Shown here in pieces: positions 57,334-64,000 of a stretch of DNA of 64,000 bases. Position 1 is the stretch's first letter. The number at the start of each line of letters is the position of its first letter. The DNA comes from Apoderus coryli (Eukaryota > Arthropoda > Insecta > Coleoptera > Attelabidae). The DNA is taken from contig OU452199.1 of the NCBI GenBank assembly GCA_911728435.2, positions 17,370,860 to 17,434,859 on the forward strand, written 5' to 3'. The notes beneath the pieces are model-generated. The model searched no databases, was not told the DNA's origin, and was given only the letters and a program-made list of their open reading frames with translations. The translations under genes and the position numbers were made by a program.

Positions 57334-58860
57334 TCATAGATCATCATCTGAATTGCAATTTTGACATATAAAAAATGGATCTTTGTCAATGCCGTCCTCA
57401 TGAGCCCAATATCTGCAGCGTGTGCACTGAATCCATGTTTCTTTTGAACGTGAATTCAGGAACAGTTCCCCACAGACTAGACAAAAAGTGTCTGATTCAT
57501 CTTCAGAGGTAGAGTCATATTTCAATTGCTTATGCTTTTTTAATACTTTGGGGTTGAAAATATTTTTATTCACACCGAATTCTTTTGCCATGTTTTTCAA
57601 TTCATTTTGTGTCTTTCTGTTATATTCCTCTTCTAATTTATTTTTGTTTGGAGTATCAGTCCAAATCGCTGATCGGCCGCGCTTTCGCCCTGTTCTAGTT
57701 CCCAGTCGTTTTTCTGCTTTTGGTTTAGGTCTTAGGTCTTGCGGTTAAAAGTTTTTTTTGCTTAGACCTGATGGTCCAGGTAAACTACCTGACATAGTTT
57801 GATCCGCAATTCTTGTTAATTTTGGAGGTGAACTCATGATTATGGGTGAGCTTCTATGAGTTGATTCCTCGTTGAATCATTTACTGTTTCTTGGCGAGGT
57901 TTGGTATTGTTTCTAATTCTAGATTCCCTGTGACAGCTGCTGGGACAAGCTCATCGTCACCAAATACGGATATAATTAGGGGAACAGTTCCGCTAACTCT
58001 AAATCCGGCTGAATATTTATCGGAGTCGCAGCTAAAGGTAAGGCTCCTCGTACAACGTTTGGTATAATATCATAGATTGTCATTTTCCTTCCGGTATGAT
58101 TTCTCATCCAAGAATCAAATGTGCTGTTGATATATATCTTAAGCGGTTCGTCAGCTTATGCGAGCAGTGCCGTAGTAACGAAATCACTACTACACCATGT
58201 TCCTTGCAAAAGCTAATACCTTTCAAGGACAAGTGAGAATCGTGATTGTCTAATAAAAAATGCTGTAGAAATATAAAAAACTCATTTTCTCAAAAAATTG
58301 TGGCTCCGATGCAGCCTGGTGGACCATTGTTCACAAAGTGCTCTCTAAATTTTTTTCGAGGGAAAAGAAACATGAGAGGGATTGAATTTCCGCTAACGTT
58401 GATGGCAAAACAAAATGTCACCAAGGTGCACCTGATGTGATGTAACCAACCTGTTTTACACCCTTTCTAGCTATTATACGATCCGGTTTCTGTACGGTTG
58501 TTACATTGTTTTTAATCGCGAACTAAAATCCTAGCCGTCGAACTTCTTTTGTGGACAACCCAAAATATAACTTCGACTGCTGAATAAGATACTCTGCCAA
58601 CTTGTTTTCCATATCATCAGGCAAAACCTGTCGATTCCGTTTGTAACTTACGTGAAGAGGTGCTTGGTTACCCAAAAATATACCTCATAAAGTTGGATTC
58701 ATCTTTAAATAAAATAAACTCACATTTAGAGCTTTTTTCCTTTTACAGAATCTTTGTAAAGTCATACCACAGTTAAAATAATAGACAGTTAGATCTCATC
58801 GTGTCGGTACGTCTGATGTCAGAATACGTATAAGCAAAATTACCGTTAAAACAAAAGTTA
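57334..58860 (-). pseudogene. pogo/jerky-type DDE_1 transposase with C-terminal PHD finger
   Basis: In decayed minus-strand frames I read GLSTKEVRRLGF (58545), then VTTVQKPDRIIARKGVKQVG (about 58510-58450), a SLSCFFSLEKN block and MVHQAAS (the PPG..GAANxSGW region), and TILTCP..VLAFARNMV. This is the order seen in insect pogo-like transposases. The C-terminal frame 57600-57334 holds a zinc finger: CLVCGELFLNSRSKETW, IQCTRCRYWAHEDG and FFICQNCNSDDDL, a PHD-type C4HC3 pattern common at the end of these transposases. Stops and frameshifts make it inactive. Confidence 0.75.
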
Positions 58861-58929
58861 TTATTCAACGGGTTGTGACAGTCACAACCTACCCCAACTC
58901 GACTGTCACAAGCAACCCCCAGGTGACAT

Positions 58930-59117
58930 ATTTGTTTTTTTTATTCATGTTGGGCAGAGGAATATAAAAATTATAAAATTCAGATAAAATAGATCTTCTA
59001 CATACCTTTAATTCTTATTTTTCTACATAAAGCTCAATACACTGTGTCTATAAATATTTTACTCATAAACTACTATGCACTGGTTAAAACACACTTTTGC
59101 ACACAGCAGATCATTAC
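58930..59117. other. Spacer between pogo motifs and the nested element
   Basis: AT-rich. It ends with CATTAC (59112-59117), the left target duplication of the nested element. Confidence 0.5.
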
Positions 59118-59154
59118 TACGACGGCGTAGAAAGGCAATCATGGTAATTTCCTT

Positions 59155-59335
59155 CTTATTTCCACTTTAATACTGGAAATTCCACTTTTTTATTGGAAAT
59201 TCCATTTATAAACTGGAAATTCCACTTTAACCTGGATATTCCATTTTAAATTGAAAATTCCACTTTAAACTGGAAATTCCACTTTAAACTGGGAATTCCA
59301 CTTTTAAACTGGAAATTCCATTTTTAACTGGAAAT
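59155..59335 (+). repeat. Left subterminal array, about 9 units of 19-20 bp
   Basis: The unit is close to CTTTAAACTGGAAATTCCA. Each holds the palindrome GGAAATTCC (some degenerate). Spacing is near two helical turns. Confidence 0.95.
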
Positions 59336-59508
59336 TTAGATTTTATAGTTTACTTACTCCGAATGAAAAGTATCAGTTGAGCCAGCGACGCGACGGCGAC
59401 GTTAAGTTTGGTAACTAACATTTACATACCTATTAGTGCAAGTGCATAAAAATGATAAACCCAATGACCAAACTTAAAGATCTAATAAGTTAATATTCGT
59501 CGGTTGGG

Positions 59509-59870
59509 TTGCAACAATATGAACTAAGAACTGTGTTGGAAGTGCTGCATAACATTTTTATAAGCGACCGCCACCTTCTAAGGATTTTAAACAAATATCG
59601 CCTCTACAGGAGAAAGCATACTTCTGACATCCAGCAAGTTGTACTGTTTCTGGAACATCAAATTCAAACCTCTGGGCAACTGCATGGATATAAAATGAAT
59701 GCATCTGATATGTTTGCAAAATAATTTGGTAGTTTCTCAAGAAGTCGTGCGAATATTATTGCAAATATTAGATCCTCGTGGGGTACAAATTAGAAGCAGA
59801 AGACGTTTGCGCCGCAGAAGATACAGTACTAACGGACCAAATTACTTGTGATTGAGTGAAAATGATGCAT
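59509..59870 (+). pseudogene. Integrase-type transposase, N-terminal part
   Basis: The frame at 59509-59724 reads LQQYELRTVLEVLHNIFISD, then RHLLRILNKYRLYRRKH and LEHQIQTSGQLHGYKM, an HTH region of the RHLRR-type. After a stop and frameshift near 59722, the next frame gives NLVVSQEVVRILLQILDPRG and RSRRRLRRRRYSTNGPNYL, the basic linker that normally leads into a GPNYLWHxDxYDKL integrase core. A stop follows PNYL and the catalytic DDE core is deleted. Related intact proteins occur as retroviral-integrase-like transposases in animals; this assignment is from remembered patterns. Confidence 0.7.
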
Positions 59871-59984
59871 TGTCTTAAATATAGAAAAGAAACCAAATTT
59901 ATTTTTATTTTAAGTTTATTAAAAAATTAGTACCTATTAAAATTAAATGCTTTTACTTAAAAAAAATAATAAATTCTTATAAAA

Positions 59985-60975
59985 AAATCACAGTAGTTTT
60001 GTTATAAACAAAGTCCATTATCCAAACATTTGAATCAAGAATTCCATTTAATTCAGATCTAAACTCAGAAAAGTCTTGATATGTACTGGAAATCTCTAAA
60101 ATTTGTCCACAAGTGCGAGCTGTTGGAATTCTTAAAAATCCTTCAGCGTTGTTAAAGGTTACTGAGATCGGTGTGCCTGTTAATATATCTGCTCCAGTAC
60201 AAAATCTCAAAAAGACCTTAAGTTTTTGAGAAGAGCTCTCTCGGACAAATTTTTTTTAAATAATATGCGAATACCCTTTTGCAATCCGAAGTCTCATCTA
60301 AATATATCAAAGAAGATACAATATTTTTGGTGGACGGATCCCATCGAACCCATACTAATTTTAATTCTTCCTCTGTCATCAGTCCTTTAAGGATTGGAGT
60401 TTGCACAACTTCTTTGTGTACAATATCAGATATAACTTTTTTCCACGTTCAAGGTAGTTACAATCGTTTTACAATCAAGGCTTTCCATTATATCTAAAAA
60501 TTAATCCTTGTCTATTTTTTCAAAATCGGTTAAAACTAGTTCTAAAATACTCCTCTCGTGATCGCTAATGCATTTTAGAAAATATTCCTTTAATTTCCCG
60601 GAAAATTCACTAAAAATGCAATGCTCCATAAATCCCTCGGCAATGCCAAAATTCGCTTATAAGCAATCCCGGAATACACCACCAAAATCTTCAGCAACAT
60701 CATTCTGGCCATTTGATTCATTCATTGTAATTTGTATTGGACCAGAATTCATGTTCAACATGGAGAATGCTGTTATCATTTCATCCATAACATGTCCTCG
60801 GTGAAATGTGAGTAACTGAATACGTTCCTGATAGGATGCAAGTTCGCTTTCGGCACCATTATCTCCGAAATAAACAGAAGACTGGGGAGGTGGTGTTAAA
60901 ATGTTATAATCATCTAAATTTATAATTTCTTGAGGGTTGGCAATATTGTCAATATTGAAAGGAAGAATTTCTTCA
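59985..60975 (-). pseudogene. Transposon-borne HECT E3 ubiquitin-ligase domain
   Basis: Minus-strand frames follow the HECT order. They are LLTFHRGHVMDEMITAFSML and IQITMNESNGQNDVAEDFGG (about 60810-60690, the N-lobe start with D.GG), then a middle helical part, LKGLMTEEELKLVWVR and CPRELFSKT (to about 60218). In the C-lobe, LRFCTGADILTG is followed by PTARTCGQILEIS. The cysteine codon at 60109-60111 is in the position of the catalytic HECT cysteine (usual LPTAxTC). A FSEFRSELNGIL helix closes the domain. Several stops (for example after FRDCL) show decay. The gene runs toward the transposase. Confidence 0.75.
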
Positions 60976-60994
60976 AGCGTTTAAATGTGGACTC

Positions 60995-61110
60995 TCCAGT
61001 ATAAAGTGGAATTTCCGATTTAAAATGGAAATTCCAGTTTCAATGGGAATTTCCAGTTTATAAAAGGAATTTTCAGTTAAAAAGTGGAATTTCCAGTTTT
61101 AAAGTGGAAA
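60995..61110 (-). repeat. Right subterminal array, about 6 units of 19-20 bp
   Basis: Inverse of the left array, with the unit TGGAATTTCCAGTTTAAAG. It ends immediately inside the right TIR. Confidence 0.95.
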
Positions 61111-61261
61111 TAAGAAAATTACCATGTGTACGCCGTCGTACATTACATGTATATACGTCAATTGAAAGGACGCACGATTCGTGCCCTGTTGCCATTCCTA
61201 TCTTAAGAGCATTCAACACTGTCACAACTTACCCCTAACACAACCAATCCCGGTGTCCCCT

Positions 61262-62967
61262 ATGCTTGAACGTAAGTCAGAGAGTCAATGATGCGATTTT
61301 TGAATAGGAACACGAGTGAAGCATATTCTCTACGCTTAACAAGAGGTACCAAATTAAAACGGCCAAGAAGTTCATCATGGGGAAATCCCAAACGTTTCGG
61401 TGAATGCTGTCGCTTTTTTATTATTATTTTTTATACTGTGTAACTCCGGAAATTTTATTATTTAGAACTTCATTGTCCTCACATAGCTTCTTCTTTTTTT
61501 GACAATTTCAACCACCAGTATTTAATTTTCAAACAACAAGAAACCATTTTGAAATGCAAAATGAAGTTATAAATACAAATCTTCCTCCACAGAACTAATA
61601 TAAACATAATAATAATAATAAAATATATACCTCGAGAAGGCGACAGCGTTTGGCGAAACATTTGAGAACAAAAAATGTATTTACATGAAGTCAATACCTA
61701 ATTGAAAACAAAAATTGGATTCAGGAAACGTGTTTTACATATAAAATCCAAGGACACATAATTATTTTATGTCGAGTTTAATGAATTAAATACCTTTGTC
61801 AGTATATTTTGATATTATCACATTAAGCTCCTATTTCTCAGCTTCCATGGACACCTTTTGTACACTATTTTTTTTTTCTGTGTCCAAATGTCCAGGTTAG
61901 TTACAACTACAAATTCTTTCATTCAATTTCGTAATCTATATCATAAACGATTCATTATAACTCTAAAAGTTCAAGTGGATATTGCAAACTACAAATTGAA
62001 TAACTAAACATAAAACATTCATACAAAATGCATGTTGACATGATGTATATAGACGTTTTTGGGTAGGACGATTCTGCTTACGCTTTGTATATCTACCATA
62101 AAATGAAAAATATTTATGCGCTTTTACCAACCTAATTACGTTACACGAAAATATCCAATATCTAATTTGGTATGAGGCGGACGATCATCAGTCACCATAT
62201 ATGGTCCATTTCACGCAGAGCCATGCGATGGACGGCTAATGGACGAAAACAGGAGATGAATGACCAACATTGCAAAGTTGCAGCCCGAACGGACTTTCTT
62301 TTATTGGAAATAGTTGTACTTAGTTCAAAACAAGTTAGCGGCACTAAAAGCTAAAGGCTGTAGTTATAAAATGAAATCGATTACTTTTTTTTAGTCTGTT
62401 GGGAACAAAGATAACCTTTGGTTCGGAATATGAGATTGCACCAGGATAGCAACAATAATCAATAATTATTAAGTATACATTGTTTATGTTTAAACTGATA
62501 CCTATAATTTTTACAGTTTATCTTCTTGGGGATGTAGGAAATTAAAATGTTTCATTTTTATTTCCATGTCAAACATTTATTTTAACACGTTCGTGTCGAC
62601 CTAAATGTTTGTATATTGTCGTGTTTGTTAAATAATGTCTGAGTCTATGGTTCTTTATTTATACACAATTTTTACTTTCCCGCACAGGGAGAGTATTGTG
62701 AACGTGCTAAAAAAAAGATAAAGATAAAGATAAAAAAAACCTAAATTGTAATTTTTCGAAAAGTTCTTATTTACAAAGATACAGTGTGTTAAAGATGACT
62801 GCCTGAGGACGATTTTTTCGAAATATTTTCGAAACGAGTAAAGATGAATTAACCAAATGTAGCATATATAGCATATAATATATATAATAATAATAGTTCA
62901 AAAATAAGAAAATATAGTGATACTTATAATTATTTTAAGTTTAACTAGAATTGGTTAACAATATATA
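61262..62967. other. Unassigned stretch
   Basis: A short inverted pair with the core GCTGTCGC/GCGACAGC lies at about 61383-61408 and 61641-61664, next to ATT-repeats, with some likeness to Penelope-like ends (CGAAACATTTGAG). An AAAGATAAAGATAAAGAT run is at about 62715. A CCTGAGGA...CGAAAC motif near 62803-62835 lacks a good stem II. Confidence 0.35.
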
Positions 62968-64000
62968 CAGGGTGATTCAGTTTTTAAGGATCAAACTCAA
63001 ACAGGAGATTCTACTTATGAAAACATGAAAAAAACTTCATGTTTACATAGTTTCACAAATGTTTTGTTATCCAGCGACAGGGTGTTAAACGTACCACACT
63101 GATGGTGGTTTTTATTCATTTATTTCCGAAACGTTTTTAGATATCGTAATGACATTTTTCAAGTGGTTACTTTTTTAAAATCTCTGTCAACAGATGTTAA
63201 GATTATTAAAAAATAAACATCAGGGGCGGGTAAATGGAGGGTATGGGGTGGTAATCTACCCTAACTCTTTTATGCAATCTTTTTTTGCAAGTTTGAGCCC
63301 AGAAGCTTAAAATCTAACATATTACACGTAAAAAAGATATTCTTATGTGATATTGATGAAATGTACGGTTATCGAGTAAAATCGATTTTAAAATTTTGTG
63401 ATCAGTACAGGAAAATTATTATTATCGCGATGTGAGTTTTTTACAAGTAGGCAGCTGTCAAAAATATTTTACTTTTCTAAAATAATTATTTCAAAAGATT
63501 TAATTTAAAAATTGTTTTCATACATGATTTGAATTCACTGAGTTTATTAGACAGTTTCGTATTGCCACAATAATTAATAGTAATTAATACCTACACTAAA
63601 ATGGAACAAATTTACTATAAATGAAGTAATATCGGGAATCTTAACATTTAATTTTGTTTTTATAAATCGGTTGGTTTAAGAACCTCGACCAACAACAAAA
63701 AATGAACAACCTAATAAAATAGTTGTTACAGTTCTTTCGTCTATCAATACATTGTTATTAGAAAAAAACTACATAACTAGTAACTAATTAAGTTACAAAA
63801 AATACCTAAAAGTGAATTAACAGATTTACAAGAAACTACTTAATATTACAGTTCAATAAATAATTACCTAAGTACACACAATACTTACACTAGTGAAACA
63901 ACAACAACAACAATAAATGTTCGAACTGAGCTCCTTGAGCTTCAACGCACTTTCTGCAACGCCTAACTAATGAGTTTGTTGCTCTGGAAATTTTAAGTTG
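62968..64000 (-). mobile_element. Mariner-type element running off the window
   Basis: It begins CAGGGTGATTCAG beside TA (62966-62967). The last 111 bases encode the transposase C-terminus on the minus strand. The distance from end to gene (about 0.9 kb) implies a long TIR or UTR, as in the 643-2729 element. The other end lies outside. Confidence 0.7.
63890..64000 (-). CDS. mariner-type transposase, C-terminus (partial)
   Basis: The minus-strand frame enters from the right edge and reads LKISRATNSLVRRCRKCVEA followed by QGAQFEHLLLLLLLFH and TAG at 63890. The RRCxxCxEAxGxxFEHLL pattern is the usual tail of DUF4817-type mariner transposases. The normal end after EHLL has been lengthened by a (TTG/TTA)n leucine run. 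No stop occurs within the visible part, so this copy may be open further upstream, outside the window. Confidence 0.75.
   Translation of the reverse strand, partial: QLKISRATNSLVRRCRKCVEAQGAQFEHLLLLLLFH

Larger units (their letters stand above)
59118..61140. mobile_element. Integrase-plus-HECT DNA transposon (IS3EU-like), decayed
   Basis: A perfect 6-bp duplication CATTAC flanks the element (59112-59117 and 61141-61146). The termini are TACGACGGCGTA and its inverse, followed by CATGGTAATTT and CTTATTTCCACTTT on both sides. Inverted arrays of a 19-20-bp repeat occupy both ends. Inside, a transposase N-terminus on the plus strand and a HECT ubiquitin-ligase domain on the minus strand converge at about 59870-59985. 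A 6-bp duplication and integrase-like protein fit the eukaryotic IS3EU superfamily as I recall it. The copy lacks the catalytic core and is non-autonomous. Confidence 0.8.
57273..61260 (-). mobile_element. pogo-like element carrying a nested transposon
   Basis: The GGGGTTAGTTGTGACA motif occurs twice at the left end (57284-57320). It occurs in inverse orientation near the right (58862-58915 and again 61216-61250). TA flanks the proposed limits (57271-57272 and 61261-61262). The transposase lies on the minus strand at 57334-58860. A separate element with its own target duplication is inserted at 59118-61140. The outer right limit is less certain than the left, because the 58862-58915 motifs could themselves be the original end. 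Confidence 0.55.

Noticed and set aside
62172..62354. 60-codon plus-strand open frame beginning MRRTIISHHIWSIS
   Set aside because: It faintly recalls retroelement debris, but there is no motif strong enough to assign it.
62800..62838. Hammerhead-like CCTGAGGA...CGAAAC motif
   Set aside because: The segment between the boxes does not form a plausible stem II, so it is not called as a ribozyme.
1..64000. CRISPR arrays, operons, ribosome-binding sites and bacterial terminators
   Set aside because: The window is eukaryotic (spliced exons, mariner, Penelope-like and non-LTR elements) and no such structures are present. The regular repeats found are minisatellite, satellite-like or transposon subterminal arrays.

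Overview
The window is AT-rich animal DNA, almost certainly from an insect. Two things point there: a terminal exon that reads as the C-terminus of the TALE homeobox gene homothorax, and a dense load of insect-type transposons. The species cannot be fixed from the sequence. True host-gene content is small. It consists of the hth 3' end (coding exon 3206-3342, with a probable 3' UTR exon from 4944), the first two coding exons of a THAP zinc-finger gene on the minus strand (38909 down to about 38389), a tRNA-Ala-like sequence (about 17838-17916), and three unrecognised short coding candidates (35758-35934 minus, about 49237-49490 minus, 51345-51608 plus).

Region by region: 1-4943 is the end of hth, whose intron carries an intact mariner-like element (643-2729) with long, nearly identical terminal inverted repeats (TIRs) and a complete DD41D transposase, plus a dead non-LTR tail (3896-4603). 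From 4944 to about 11.2 kb is transposon-poor AT-rich DNA that may include the hth 3' UTR. From 11 to 29 kb there are relics: non-LTR reverse transcriptase pieces, three short mariner-type elements, a PIF/Harbinger-like element with its two-gene layout, and a tRNA-derived sequence. From 30.7 to 33 kb lies a set of nested inverted repeats: a mariner-type shell around Penelope-like inverted arms with hammerhead ribozymes. From 33.7 to 41.4 kb are a dead mariner carrying a non-LTR fragment between 114-bp direct repeats, a Penelope-like palindrome, the THAP exons, and a tandem repeat of about 137 bp interrupted by a non-LTR copy. From 43.5 to 61.3 kb are a pogo-like element, LTR-element remains, two Penelope-like loci, a long foldback mariner with a nested Crypton-like sequence, and a second pogo-like element. 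The right end (62968 on) is another mariner-type element running off the window.

The most unusual item is the element at 59118-61140. It has a perfect 6-bp target duplication, TIRs, and inverted arrays of a roughly 20-bp palindromic repeat at both ends. Inside are a decayed integrase-type transposase on one strand and, converging on it, a decayed HECT E3 ubiquitin-ligase domain with its catalytic cysteine on the other. It sits inside the second pogo-like element. The second notable theme is a set of hammerhead ribozyme motifs in inverted Penelope-like ends, several of which share one extra base between the CUGANGA box and stem II.
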